64,000 nucleotides of DNA, taken from contig CAWGQZ010000082.1 of the NCBI GenBank assembly GCA_963824805.1, positions 1 to 64,000 on the forward strand, in the 5' to 3' direction. Below the pieces are notes generated by a model, which saw nothing but the letters and a program-made list of their open reading frames with translations, searched no databases and was not told where the DNA came from. Both the position numbers and the translations under genes were made by a program. Source of the stretch: DATBAT01 sp963824805. GTDB taxonomy: Bacteria; Acidobacteriota; Terriglobia; Terriglobales; Acidobacteriaceae. Positions 1 through 8,026 of this stretch are shown here, piece by piece (the first letter of the stretch is position 1; each line of letters begins with the position of its first letter).

Positions 1-211
1 AGCAACAGGGTGGATACTCGCAGAGGAACTGAGGGTCGGCCACAATCCGGTAGACCAAGCTGTAGACCGGTTGGTGGAACTCGCCGATGAGCCAGGCGTA
101 AGCATCTTCTGATCCGGCTTTCAGTTCCGCCACAATGGCGGCCTGCTCTGTCCGGATTCCAATCGCGCTTGCGAGATCACCCAAGGTGGCAGCTCCCGCC
201 ATCATTCTCAT
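1..211 (-). CDS. ECF-type RNA polymerase sigma factor, 5' part only
   Basis: The gene runs off the left edge. From ATG at 211 the minus strand encodes an N-terminal stretch with AELKAGSEDAYAWLI and then HQPVYSLVYRIV, which matches the start of region 2 of ECF (extracytoplasmic function) sigma factors. A purine-rich GGGGGTGA lies just upstream of the start. The last 12 or so residues before the edge no longer resemble the expected DP-x-DA-x-D-x-TQE continuation in any frame, so either an indel lies near the edge or the protein is divergent. The role would be recruiting core RNA polymerase to a specific regulon. The regulon is unknown. Confidence 0.6.
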   Translation of the reverse strand, partial: MRMMAGAATLGDLASAIGIRTEQAAIVAELKAGSEDAYAWLIGEFHQPVYSLVYRIVADPQFLCEYPPCC

Positions 212-223
212 GGCGTCACCCCC

Positions 224-229
224 ATTATA
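224..229 (-). promoter_or_regulatory. Putative -10 element (TATAAT) of the ECF sigma gene
   Basis: A perfect TATAAT on the minus strand lies 12 bases before the ATG at 211. That would put the transcript start only a few bases before the start codon. No good -35 hexamer is visible. The rest of 212-397 is non-coding apart from a small hairpin (CGAGG/CCTCG, about 239-254). Confidence 0.4.
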
Positions 230-397
230 GGGTTTTTCGAGGTTTTTGCCTCGTCCAAAAGAATACAACCCACGCCTAAAGCCCTGAATCCGTTTGGGAT
301 TCCCTTCTGAGTACATAGACCCCAAGGTCGGCAGGTAAGTTCCACAAAAAGGGACGCCTGTGTTTTCAATTCGATAACGAGAGTAACCAGAGGTAGG

Positions 398-1087
398 TTA
401 CTTGGGCGGAGGGGTGGTTGCCGCCGGTTGCGTACTTGGAGTGGGAGGCTTGGGGACGGCTGGCTTTTTCTTGGGTGCCGGCTTCTTGGCAGGTACGGTG
501 TCGTCGACGATCACCTTTTTCGGCTGGGGCGGCGGAATCGCCGCCTGCAGAGTGTGTATCTGATTGCGCAGACGACCCAGTTCCGATTCTTTAGCTTCAG
601 AGAGTGCACTGATGCGGTCACCCAAGGAACGGCGTACGCTCTCGATCGCACTCACGTCGTTTCCTAGCGCCTGATATTCGTCTTTACTGCCAAAGGCTCC
701 GGTTGTCTCCGCCACCGAACTGAAGACGTCGTAAAGTGCATCCAGGTTGCGATAGAGCTTGAAACTCGCCGTCAGGCTGTCGGGAGAATTTCGCAAGTCA
801 CTGATAATCGTAGGCAGCGCGGTTTGAAGGTTACGCTGGATGGATTCCGAATTTGAAGTTGTCTGCTTCTTGGTATTTCCGTCCGTCTTCCACTTATCGA
901 TACGTAGCTTGGCCAGATCGAGTTGCGCGGTCTGCGATGTCTGCTCCAGTTGCGATAACAGCGTGTTTACCTGGCTGACCGAGGCATATGACACGGGAGC
1001 CTGCGATTCGGGATTGTTCTGGGCCAATGCAATCGATGACGCAGCCAGGCAGGACAGCAACGAGATGCGGAAAGAACGACAGATCAT
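398..1087 (-). CDS. Secreted coiled protein of unknown function
   Basis: This 229-residue protein has a clear Sec signal peptide (basic start, hydrophobic residues about 7-22, ALA-Q cleavage site), so it is exported. The middle (35-185) is alpha-helical, rich in Gln, Ser, Leu and Glu with probable coiled-coil heptads (LSEAKESELGRLRNQIHTL). The last 45 residues are a low-complexity Pro/Lys/Thr tail with repeated AKKPAPKKKPA-like blocks, as in periplasmic spacers or wall-associated tails. I recognise no domain. It lies between the PilZ gene and the ECF sigma gene on the same strand, so it may be co-expressed with either. It is similar in style to conserved hypothetical secreted proteins of Acidobacteriota, but function cannot be assigned. 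Confidence 0.75.
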   Translation of the reverse strand: MICRSFRISLLSCLAASSIALAQNNPESQAPVSYASVSQVNTLLSQLEQTSQTAQLDLAKLRIDKWKTDGNTKKQTTSNSESIQRNLQTALPTIISDLRNSPDSLTASFKLYRNLDALYDVFSSVAETTGAFGSKDEYQALGNDVSAIESVRRSLGDRISALSEAKESELGRLRNQIHTLQAAIPPPQPKKVIVDDTVPAKKPAPKKKPAVPKPPTPSTQPAATTPPPK

Positions 1088-1206
1088 GGGGGACTCGCGC
1101 TCGCTAAAAAGACGCTCATCAGCATACTATCTTTCAAAAATTGGGGGTAGTGCGGAGAAAATCGTCGCCTCCGAAGGACATCCCAACGCCTTCGTGGTGA
1201 ACGCGT

Positions 1207-1530
1207 TCAGGCCTGGGATAGGAATTCGTATTCGTCGATGACGGCGGCGACCGCCATTTTGCCTTGGGAACCATCCACTCGCACGACTTTGCCTTTACAG
1301 CGAACGTGGATGCTCTCGGTCAGGGTGATTTCGGGTGGCAAGGTAAGGGTAAATTCGATGGGTGAACCAGCCTCAATCGAGGAATCTACATAAAAGCAAA
1401 TGCCGCGGGCGCTGACGTCGCGGGTCTGCGCTGGTTTCTCTGGCGTCGGAGATGTACTGTAATTAACGGAAACGGGCAGGCGCAAGGCAAACCGGCGCGT
1501 CGACCGCTTTTCTTGGGGCACTTCGGCCAT
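1207..1530 (-). CDS. Single-domain PilZ protein (c-di-GMP receptor candidate)
   Basis: This is a protein of about 107 residues consisting essentially of one PilZ domain. The N-terminal RRFALR matches the arginine-rich c-di-GMP switch, and DVSARG matches the D/N-x-S-x-x-G motif on the beta barrel. A closing strand (GKMAVAAVI) completes the fold. The start at 1530 (MAEVPQ) is preferred because GGGGGAAT precedes it; the frame is open further upstream but without a ribosome site. PilZ domains bind cyclic di-GMP and alter a partner, commonly in motility, exopolysaccharide or transcription. It is transcribed divergently from trpG, and the 1531-1675 gap must hold promoters for both. The partner is unknown. 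Confidence 0.85.
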   Translation of the reverse strand: MAEVPQEKRSTRRFALRLPVSVNYSTSPTPEKPAQTRDVSARGICFYVDSSIEAGSPIEFTLTLPPEITLTESIHVRCKGKVVRVDGSQGKMAVAAVIDEYEFLSQA

Positions 1531-1675
1531 TGATTCCCCCATGGGTGGGTTAAGAATGCGGTCTGGCCGGGTTTGTGTCAAGAGTGATTCCGAAGGTTCG
1601 ACAGCGAACGCTAGCTTTAATGCGGTCTTGGAGCCCCGGTATGACCGGTCGCTCGTTGTAAGCTGGTAGCCAATC

Positions 1676-2251
1676 ATGGTTTTTGTCCTGGATAACTACG
1701 ACTCTTTTACCTATAACCTGGTCCAGTATCTGGGCGAACTGGGAGTGGAGGTAGTGGTGCGCCGCAATGATCAAATCACCGTCGAAGAGGTGGAGGAACT
1801 GCATCCCGAACGGATTCTCTTGTCTCCGGGGCCGTGCACTCCGGAGGAAGCTGGGATCTCCATTGACCTGGTGAAGAGGTTATCCGGGAAGGTACCACTG
1901 CTGGGGGTTTGCCTCGGCCACCAGGCTATAGGCGCGGCTTTCGGGGGGAACGTGATCCGCGCTCCCCATCTCATGCACGGTAAGACCAGCGAAGTTCGTC
2001 ATGACAATAGGACCATTTTTCACGGACTGCCTTCTCCGATGACCGCCACTCGTTATCATTCCTTGATCGTGGAAGAGAGCAGCCTGCCCGCCGAACTTGA
2101 AGTCAGCGCCTACACTACCGAACGCGACGGTTCCAAGACCATCATGGGTTTGCGGCACCGCAAGTTCCCAGTCGAAGGCGTTCAGTTCCATCCTGAAAGC
2201 GTGCTTACCACCGCAGGCAAGAAGCTGGTTGAGAACTTTATGGCGATCTAG
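1676..2251 (+). CDS. trpG: Anthranilate/aminodeoxychorismate synthase glutaminase subunit
   Basis: This is a 191-residue class I glutamine amidotransferase. The nucleophile Cys79 sits in GVCLGHQ and the rest of the triad, His172 and Glu174, in FHPES. The N-terminal DNYDSFTYNLVQ and the LSPGPCTP oxyanion-loop motif are typical of TrpG/PabA. It releases ammonia from glutamine for the chorismate-using partner (TrpE for tryptophan or PabB for folate). No trpE or pabB lies in the window, so it may serve either pathway. Length is normal. It is the first gene after a divergent promoter region, followed 29 bases later by the PASTA gene. Confidence 0.93.
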   Translation: MVFVLDNYDSFTYNLVQYLGELGVEVVVRRNDQITVEEVEELHPERILLSPGPCTPEEAGISIDLVKRLSGKVPLLGVCLGHQAIGAAFGGNVIRAPHLMHGKTSEVRHDNRTIFHGLPSPMTATRYHSLIVEESSLPAELEVSAYTTERDGSKTIMGLRHRKFPVEGVQFHPESVLTTAGKKLVENFMAI

Positions 2252-2268
2252 TTTCTGAAATTGATGGC

Positions 2269-2274
2269 TATAAT
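2269..2274 (+). promoter_or_regulatory. TATAAT -10 box directly before the PASTA gene (leaderless start)
   Basis: A consensus TATAAT ends six bases before the GTG start at 2281. This is the spacing at which transcription begins at the start codon itself, and there is no Shine-Dalgarno in between. The -35 region overlaps the end of trpG and is not consensus. Confidence 0.5.
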
Positions 2275-2280
2275 CCCGGT

Positions 2281-2991
2281 GTGAAGGCATTTTTCCGGCT
2301 GGCGTTACGGGTTCTGGTTTTGCTCCTCGTCGCCATGATCTCGGGACTGACTGCCATGCGCTTCGCCATCCACGGGCGCGAAGTCGCAGTGCCGAACCTG
2401 GCCGGACGCACCGTCGCGGACGCTCGCAAGCTGACCGAAGAAAACGGACTGGGTTTTGCGCTGGAACGCCGGTACTACAGCCCGGACGTGGGGGAGGGGA
2501 AAATCCTTTCTCAGGTGCCGGCCTCCGGAACCAAGGTGCGGCGGGGCTGGCAGGTGCGAGTCGCTGAGAGCATGGGTGTCCAGCGCCTGCAAATCCTGAG
2601 CGTGGTCGGCGAAACCGAGCGCGCCGCGGAGATCAACATTCGACGGCACGGATTGGACGTCGGAACTGTGGCGCAGATGGCGCTCCCTGATGCCCCGGCG
2701 GATCGCGTGGTTTCACAAAGTCCGCCGCCCAATGCCAGTGGCGTTTCTGCCCCGAAAATCAATTTGCTCATCAGCAACCCTCCGCAAGCCCGGGCATTTG
2801 TTATGCCGAATCTAGTCGGCCAGACGCTTGGGAACATCCAATCGGCGCTGCGGGATGCCGGTCTACGTGTCGGTGATGTAAGTGCAATGAACGGAACACC
2901 GGTCTCGCCCACCAGCATGGTGATGGCGCACACCCCCGCGGCAGGGGAGAAGATTCTGTTGGGCACGGCGGTAAGCCTTCAGGTGCGGTGA
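2281..2991 (+). CDS. Membrane-anchored PASTA-domain protein
   Basis: This 236-residue protein has an N-terminal membrane segment (about 6-25) and three extracytoplasmic PASTA repeats (about 35-98, 104-170, 176-236), each with the VPNLxGxTxxDA-type opening and a closing V-x-V strand. PASTA domains bind muropeptides or the beta-lactam-like stem of peptidoglycan. They normally sit on Ser/Thr kinases or penicillin-binding proteins, but no kinase or transpeptidase domain is present here, so this is a free-standing PASTA protein. It is convergent with rsmB (6-base gap). In many bacteria the def-fmt-rsmB cluster adjoins a PASTA kinase gene, so this may be a remnant or functional substitute of that arrangement. 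Confidence 0.85.
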   Translation: MKAFFRLALRVLVLLLVAMISGLTAMRFAIHGREVAVPNLAGRTVADARKLTEENGLGFALERRYYSPDVGEGKILSQVPASGTKVRRGWQVRVAESMGVQRLQILSVVGETERAAEINIRRHGLDVGTVAQMALPDAPADRVVSQSPPPNASGVSAPKINLLISNPPQARAFVMPNLVGQTLGNIQSALRDAGLRVGDVSAMNGTPVSPTSMVMAHTPAAGEKILLGTAVSLQVR

Positions 2992-2997
2992 GACCTG

Positions 2998-4333
2998 CTA
3001 ACGCCTTTCTAAAAGTGCGGCGAAGAAACCATCACAAGGATGGACGCCCGGCAGGGTTCTCAGGTACGGACCGGAGATCATTGAATCAAGATCGGACCAA
3101 ACTAATTCGCCTTGGGCCTTGAGTCTTTCCAGCTCCTCTCGTGAGTTGCAAAGACGAAAGCCGGAATTTTCCGCCAGAGCCTTTTCCATCACTTCAGAAT
3201 TCTCTTCGCGTTCGAGGGAGCAGGTGGAATAGATCAGTCGGCCACGGGGAGCAACGTGGTTCATCGCGGAACGCAGGATCTCCAATTGGCGTGCCTGCAA
3301 ATCGGATAGATCTTCGGGTATCAGCCGCCATTTGATTTCGGGATTGCGGGACAGGGTCCCCGTGCCTGAGCAGGGCACGTCGGCCAACACCCGATCAAAA
3401 GCTTTGGTCACCGCAAAATCGCGGGCGTCAGCTGTCGTGACATTCACATTCGTCGCGGGAACCAGTTTGCGCAGCAAGGCCGCGCGCTGCGGGTGCAATT
3501 CCAGCGCCAGAACCTGCTGAATGGGGATTTTGTGCCGCCATGATCCGCGTTTTCCCGCCGGGTGCCGCACAACAATCTAGGATATTTTTGCCTTTGCCGA
3601 CGAGCAATGCGACAAGTTGAGAAGCTTCGTCTTGAATGGCAATTTTGCCGCCACGAAAGGCACGGGTCTTGGAGATGTTGCCGGCGACGACCCTTCTCGC
3701 TCCGGACAGCAATCGGCCGGGTCCCAGTTCGACGCCATCCGCCTTTAATTCGGCTTCCGTCGAGTTCGCATCCAGGCGAATCGCAGCCTGCGGCAATTCC
3801 TGATTGTAGGTACAAATCTTTCGCGCCGATTCCAGCCCAGATTCCCGGACCCAGCGATCGACCAGCCAAAACGGATGTGCCAACCGGGATGACAGCTCTT
3901 CTGCTGTTTCGGTCTTCATCTGGAGCGGTGTCTGATTGGAGTCGGACGTTGGTCCCAGCTTTCGCGAAACGGCGTTTACGAATGCCGCTGCCGATCGCTT
4001 TCTTGCCCGTTTCACCAGTTCCACGCTGTCGTTGACGGCGGCGTGACCCGGAACCCGCTGGAGAAACTGCAACTGGTAAGCTGCCAACCGCAAAGCGGTG
4101 AATACCTCGAGGTCCAATTTGTCGATCGCCAAAGAAGAAGCTGTGGCCAACTTTTGATCAAGCAGCGATCGCCAGCGCAATACGCCCATCACTAGTTCGG
4201 TAGCAAGTCCGTGGTCGGCAGAAGTGAGCTTGCTGTATCCACTGGAGTGCAGAAGCTCAGAGGCGAAAGCACCGGTTTGCTCAACGCGAAGCAAGATGTC
4301 AAAAGCGGCAATGCGAGCGGGAGCTATGGGCAT
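2998..4333 (-). CDS. rsmB: 16S rRNA (cytosine-967-C5)-methyltransferase RsmB, frameshifted
   Basis: The gene is in two frames. The upstream frame (4333 to about 3530) has the NusB-like RNA-binding N-domain and SAM motif I (CCAAPGGKT). The downstream frame (about 3530 to 2998) continues with the acidic ribose-binding strand (LALELHP), the motif IV DVPCSGTGTLSRNP and the catalytic-cysteine motif YSTCSLEREEN. Removing one base from the C4 or A4 run at 3523-3531 joins them as AAQNP-IQQVLALELHP, so one inserted base explains the break. The enzyme methylates C967 of 16S rRNA. It is the last gene of aroC-def-fmt-rsmB, starting one base after the fmt stop. A sequencing indel is more likely than decay. 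Confidence 0.88.
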
Positions 4334-4334
4334 G

Positions 4335-5285
4335 TTACATACCGAATTTCTCGCCGGTCTGGGGACGGTAGCCGGAGATAAAGTCGCTGGCCGTCATTCG
4401 CTTCTTACCTTCCGGCTGCACTTCGAGAAGTTCCAGCGCAGTCTCGCTTCCGGTACCCACGAACAACTGCCCGCCATCGATATTCAACGTCGCTGTGGAT
4501 AGCCGTTTGTCAACCGGCTTTGCAGCGCGTATCTGCAAGCCCTTTCCGCGAAATGCGGTGAATGCTCCCGGCCAGGGCTGGAAGCCGCGCAGCCGGTTGT
4601 AGATCTCTTGGGCTGAACGATGGAAATCGATGCGTCCATCGTCTTTCTTCAGAATTGGGGCAAGCGTGGACTGGGAGTTGTCCTGTGGCGTTGCCTTTAC
4701 GGTGCCCGCCTGCAGTCCTTGTAGCGTCACCACCATGAGATCCGCTCCGATGTCACTGAGAGGCGGAGACAAGGTTTCTGAAGTGTCGTCAGGACCGATG
4801 CGAAGTTCCTGTTGCAAGAGAATGTCGCCAGTGTCGAGTCCGGCATCGATGCGCATGGTGGTTACACCAGTGACGGTTTCCCCCCGGGCGATCGCCCATT
4901 GAATGGGTGCGGCCCCGCGATACTTGGGCAACAGAGACGCGTGCAGGTTGAGATTGCCCAGCGGTGGAAGGTCAAGCATCCATTGTGGAATGATGCGGCC
5001 ATAGCCGACGACGATAATCGCGTCCGGCTTAAATGTGCTCAGCTGCGACTCAAACTCCTCATTGTTCTTGATCTTTTCCGGCTGCGCGACCGGCAGGCGT
5101 AGTTCCAGGGCCCGCTGCTTCACGGGAGAAACGGCAAGTTCCATGCCGCGACCGCGTGGACGGTCCGGTTGGGTGACGACCAATCGGACATTGAACCCGG
5201 CATCCGCTAGCTTGGTGAGACTGGGGACGGCGAATTGTGGGGTGCCGCAAAAAACGAGATTGAGTAATGAAGTCACTGGGTACAC
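4335..5285 (-). CDS. fmt: Methionyl-tRNA formyltransferase
   Basis: This 316-residue enzyme formylates initiator Met-tRNA using 10-formyl-tetrahydrofolate. The N-terminal Rossmann-like formyltransferase domain shows the catalytic NLNLHASLLPKYRGAAPI block (Asn113, His115) and the GLDTGDIL aspartate motif. The C-terminal OB-like tRNA-binding domain (from about 210) includes the YNRLRGFQPWPGAF motif. The start is a GTG at 5285 or a second GTG at 5276; neither has a strong ribosome site. It pairs functionally with def immediately upstream. The 99-base def-fmt gap contains a 12-bp inverted repeat. Confidence 0.95.
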   Translation of the reverse strand: MYPVTSLLNLVFCGTPQFAVPSLTKLADAGFNVRLVVTQPDRPRGRGMELAVSPVKQRALELRLPVAQPEKIKNNEEFESQLSTFKPDAIIVVGYGRIIPQWMLDLPPLGNLNLHASLLPKYRGAAPIQWAIARGETVTGVTTMRIDAGLDTGDILLQQELRIGPDDTSETLSPPLSDIGADLMVVTLQGLQAGTVKATPQDNSQSTLAPILKKDDGRIDFHRSAQEIYNRLRGFQPWPGAFTAFRGKGLQIRAAKPVDKRLSTATLNIDGGQLFVGTGSETALELLEVQPEGKKRMTASDFISGYRPQTGEKFGM

Positions 5286-5289
5286 TGAA

Positions 5290-5355
5290 GACCAAGAACT
5301 ATTCGCTACAAGATTCGTCCAACTTCGGGCTGCCGGTCCAATTTAGTTCTTGGTC
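5290..5355. repeat. Perfect 12-bp inverted repeat between def and fmt
   Basis: GACCAAGAACTA at 5290-5301 is matched by its exact reverse complement TAGTTCTTGGTC at 5344-5355, with 42 bases between. It occupies most of the def-fmt intergenic region. It is not followed by a U tract on the minus strand, so it does not look like an intrinsic terminator. A repeat remnant or RNA processing site is possible. Confidence 0.6.
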
Positions 5356-5384
5356 AATGGTTCCCGGTTCTCAGTGCGATGTCT

Positions 5385-5894
5385 CTACCATTCTCCGGCT
5401 TTGACTAGCTTTTTGATCTTGCGCTTCATCAAATCGCGCTTCAAAGCACTGATGTGGCTGATGTAGAGCTTGCCGTTGAGATGATCGGTTTCATGCAGGA
5501 AGGCGCGGGCCAATAGCTCTTCGCCGGTCTGTTCGAACCATTGGCCGTTTACATCCTGGGCCCGCACGGTAACCTTCTTCGCGCGGGCGACAGGTTCGCG
5601 AAAATCGGGAATGCTCAGGCAGCCCTCGCTCTGCGTCTGCTTGCCCTCGGTGCGAATGATTTCAGGATTGGCTAGCACCAGTTTTGCGTCGGGATCTTCT
5701 TTGAAGGTGACGTCGATTACCGCCAGACGTTTGGAAATGCCAATCTGGGGCGCAGCCAATCCCACGCCGTGCGCGGCGTACATCGATTCGAACATGTCTT
5801 CGACAAGCTTCTTCAACTCCTTGTCGAACATAGTTACTGGTTCTGCCGGACGTTCCAGTACAGGATTTCCAAACTTCACGATGGGATAGATCAT
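5385..5894 (-). CDS. def: Peptide deformylase
   Basis: This is a 169-residue Fe2+/Zn2+ metalloprotease that removes the N-formyl group from nascent proteins. All three family motifs are present: GVGLAAPQIG (44-52), EGCLSIP with metal ligand Cys92, and HETDHLNG with ligands His134 and His138 and catalytic Glu135. The length is typical. The start codon directly abuts the aroC stop (TGAATG on the minus strand), so translation is probably coupled. It functions with Fmt, encoded next. Confidence 0.96.
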   Translation of the reverse strand: MIYPIVKFGNPVLERPAEPVTMFDKELKKLVEDMFESMYAAHGVGLAAPQIGISKRLAVIDVTFKEDPDAKLVLANPEIIRTEGKQTQSEGCLSIPDFREPVARAKKVTVRAQDVNGQWFEQTGEELLARAFLHETDHLNGKLYISHISALKRDLMKRKIKKLVKAGEW

Positions 5895-7067
5895 TCAGTA
5901 TTTCTTCAGTTGTTGGCAGTAGCCTTGATAGTTGCGTAGTGTCTCGACCATGGAGTCGCCCCCGAACTTCTCCAGCGCGACCCGGGCCATGGTCAATGCC
6001 ACCATGGCTTCAGCGGCGACGCCCGCAGCCGGCACCACACATACATCGGAGCGTTCGTAGGCGGCTTTCACCGGTTCGCGGCTGGCGAAATCCACCGACT
6101 GCAGGGGGCGGCGGAGCGTTGAAATGGGCTTGAGATATCCGCGAACCCGAATTTCCTGTCCGTTGGAGACCCCGCCTTCGATCCCGCCGGCGTTGTTCTT
6201 CGGACGGGTAAATCCGGTAAAACCTTTTTCTGCGCCATATCCTATCTCATCATGGACGGCGGAGCCGGCGGACGCTGCCGCGGTAATGCCCGCTCCAATC
6301 TCCACCGCCTTCACCGCCTGTAATGACATGACTGCGGCCGCCAGCAGGGCATCCAAACGCTCATCCCACTGGACGTAGGTCCCTAAACCCGGCGGGACGT
6401 TATGCGCTACGACTTCAAAAACTCCACCGACGGAGTCGCCGGTGCGCAGCACACGGTCGACTTCCGCTTTCATGCGCTGTTCGGTTTCGGTATCCGCACA
6501 GTTGAGCAGAACTTCGTCCTTATCCCATAGTGCGCGAATGCGTTGCCAGTCGACCGCTTGCTCTAATGTAGTTGCCCCGACCGAGATTACGTGGCTCAAT
6601 ACCTCGATTTCCAAAGCCTGAAGGAAGAGTTTTGCCAGGGCGCCGATTGCCACTCTGGCCGCGGACTCGCGAGCTGAGGCACGCTCCAGCACGTAGCGAG
6701 CTTCGGAGAAGTTGTATTTCAGCGCTCCTGCTAAATCCGCATGACCTGGGCGAGGCGAGGCGACACGTTTGTGCTTGTCCGGGTCACCGGATTCAACCGG
6801 CAGCGACTCTTCCCAGTTCTTCCAGTCCCGGTTTTGCAGCATTACGGATATTGGAGAGCCAATCGTCGCGCCGTGCCGGACACCCGACAAAATATGAGCG
6901 GTGTCGGTTTCTATTTTCATTCGGCCGCCACGGCCAAAACCCTGCTGACGCCGCCATAACTCGCGGTCAATGAATTTCTGATCAACCTTCAAACCTGCAG
7001 GCAGACCTGAAAGGAAGGCCACTAGCGCCTCCCCGTGTGATTCTCCTGAGGTGAAATAACGCAACAT
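5895..7067 (-). CDS. aroC: Chorismate synthase
   Basis: This 390-residue enzyme converts EPSP to chorismate using reduced FMN, the last step of the shikimate pathway. The start at 7067 gives the standard N-terminus MLRYFTSGESHG. The frame is open about 200 bases further upstream, but that part has no homology. Family motifs include SGVRHGATIGSPI, SPRPGHADLAGA, the RASARESAARVA block and the C-terminal RRPLQSVDF. Length matches the family. It heads the aroC-def-fmt-rsmB group and is divergent from the histidine kinase gene, with promoters in 7068-7216. Confidence 0.95.
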   Translation of the reverse strand: MLRYFTSGESHGEALVAFLSGLPAGLKVDQKFIDRELWRRQQGFGRGGRMKIETDTAHILSGVRHGATIGSPISVMLQNRDWKNWEESLPVESGDPDKHKRVASPRPGHADLAGALKYNFSEARYVLERASARESAARVAIGALAKLFLQALEIEVLSHVISVGATTLEQAVDWQRIRALWDKDEVLLNCADTETEQRMKAEVDRVLRTGDSVGGVFEVVAHNVPPGLGTYVQWDERLDALLAAAVMSLQAVKAVEIGAGITAAASAGSAVHDEIGYGAEKGFTGFTRPKNNAGGIEGGVSNGQEIRVRGYLKPISTLRRPLQSVDFASREPVKAAYERSDVCVVPAAGVAAEAMVALTMARVALEKFGGDSMVETLRNYQGYCQQLKKY

Positions 7068-7216
7068 TGTGGATGAATTGTATCCGATGTCGCTGAAACG
7101 GCAGGAATTCGGACCGATTTTGAGAATTTTCTGCGGTCTTGCGTAGCCATCGTTGCCGTCTTTGGTTAGAATGATGGCAGTTTGTTGCTGCTCGTTCTCA
7201 GCCACCTCCGCGCGCA

Positions 7217-8026
7217 TTGCGTCTTCGTCTACCTTCTCTGGCCACCGAGGTAGTGCTGGTGTTTCCAAGTTCTCTTAGAGGACGTAAGTCTATTTCTAAC
7301 GATTTTTCGCCCGCGCAAACCTCCGAGGTTTCGCGGCACTTGGTACGCGCCCAGGAAGAAGAGCGTAAACGTATCAGCCGTGAACTGCACGACGGCACCG
7401 GCCAGGGGTTGATGGTTTTGCGCCTATATTTAGGCCTGCTCGGCGCCGGGCAGCTGGATGTTGAAGGGCAGGAAAAAGTTCGTGAAGCCCTTGGTCTTTT
7501 GGATCACACCATCGAAGATCTTCGCCGCATCATCGGGCGGCTCTCTCCGCAAACCCTGGAGCGCCTGGGGTTACTTCCAGCCATCCGCAAAGAAGTCCGC
7601 GAACTGAGCCGCAACACCGGGCTTAAGGCGGAAGTTGCGTTGCCCCGAATCCTGCCCCAACTGGACAAGGAACTCGAACTCGCGCTCTATCGATCGGTGC
7701 AAGAAGCGCTGCACAACATCGCAAAGCATTCTCGCGCCAAGAATGTGCGCATCTTTCTGGAACCGGACGACAACGGCCTGAAGTTGTTGGTGGAAGATGA
7801 CGGTATCGGATTCACCCGCAAGAAGACCTCGCAGTCAAACGGTTTTGGACTTTGGGGGATGCGGGAAAGAATCAGCGCTCTCGGCGGGAAGTTGCGAGTG
7901 CGTACTGAGCTGGGCAAAGGCACGCAGGTGCGGATCACCCTCCCGGTCGCCAACGGCACAATGAAAACAGTGGCACCCCTGGTCTCGACTTCGGATTCCC
8001 AAGCCAACTACAGCCATGCCCATTAA
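7217..8026 (+). CDS. NarL-type (HisKA_3) sensor histidine kinase, no sensor domain
   Basis: This 269-residue protein is nearly all catalytic core. It has a dimerisation/phosphoacceptor helix with EEERKRISRELHDGTGQ (His58) and a HATPase_c domain with VEDDGIGF, GFGLWGMRERI and GKGTQVRITLP. There is no transmembrane or sensory domain. The start is uncertain: the frame has no ATG, TTG at 7217 is the first option, and an ATGATG at 7171 lies in a different frame, so a small 5' indel cannot be excluded. It overlaps the LuxR-type regulator by 11 bases and surely phosphorylates it. Its signal must come from a partner or cytosolic cue. Confidence 0.88.
   Translation: MRLRLPSLATEVVLVFPSSLRGRKSISNDFSPAQTSEVSRHLVRAQEEERKRISRELHDGTGQGLMVLRLYLGLLGAGQLDVEGQEKVREALGLLDHTIEDLRRIIGRLSPQTLERLGLLPAIRKEVRELSRNTGLKAEVALPRILPQLDKELELALYRSVQEALHNIAKHSRAKNVRIFLEPDDNGLKLLVEDDGIGFTRKKTSQSNGFGLWGMRERISALGGKLRVRTELGKGTQVRITLPVANGTMKTVAPLVSTSDSQANYSHAH

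Noticed and set aside
1676..2251. Tryptophan operon
   Set aside because: Only the glutaminase subunit is present; no other trp gene lies in the window.
2998..4333. rsmB as a true pseudogene or programmed frameshift
   Set aside because: A single base in a C4/A4 run restores a perfect enzyme, and the same defect type recurs in unrelated core genes; no slippery-site plus stimulator structure was evident.
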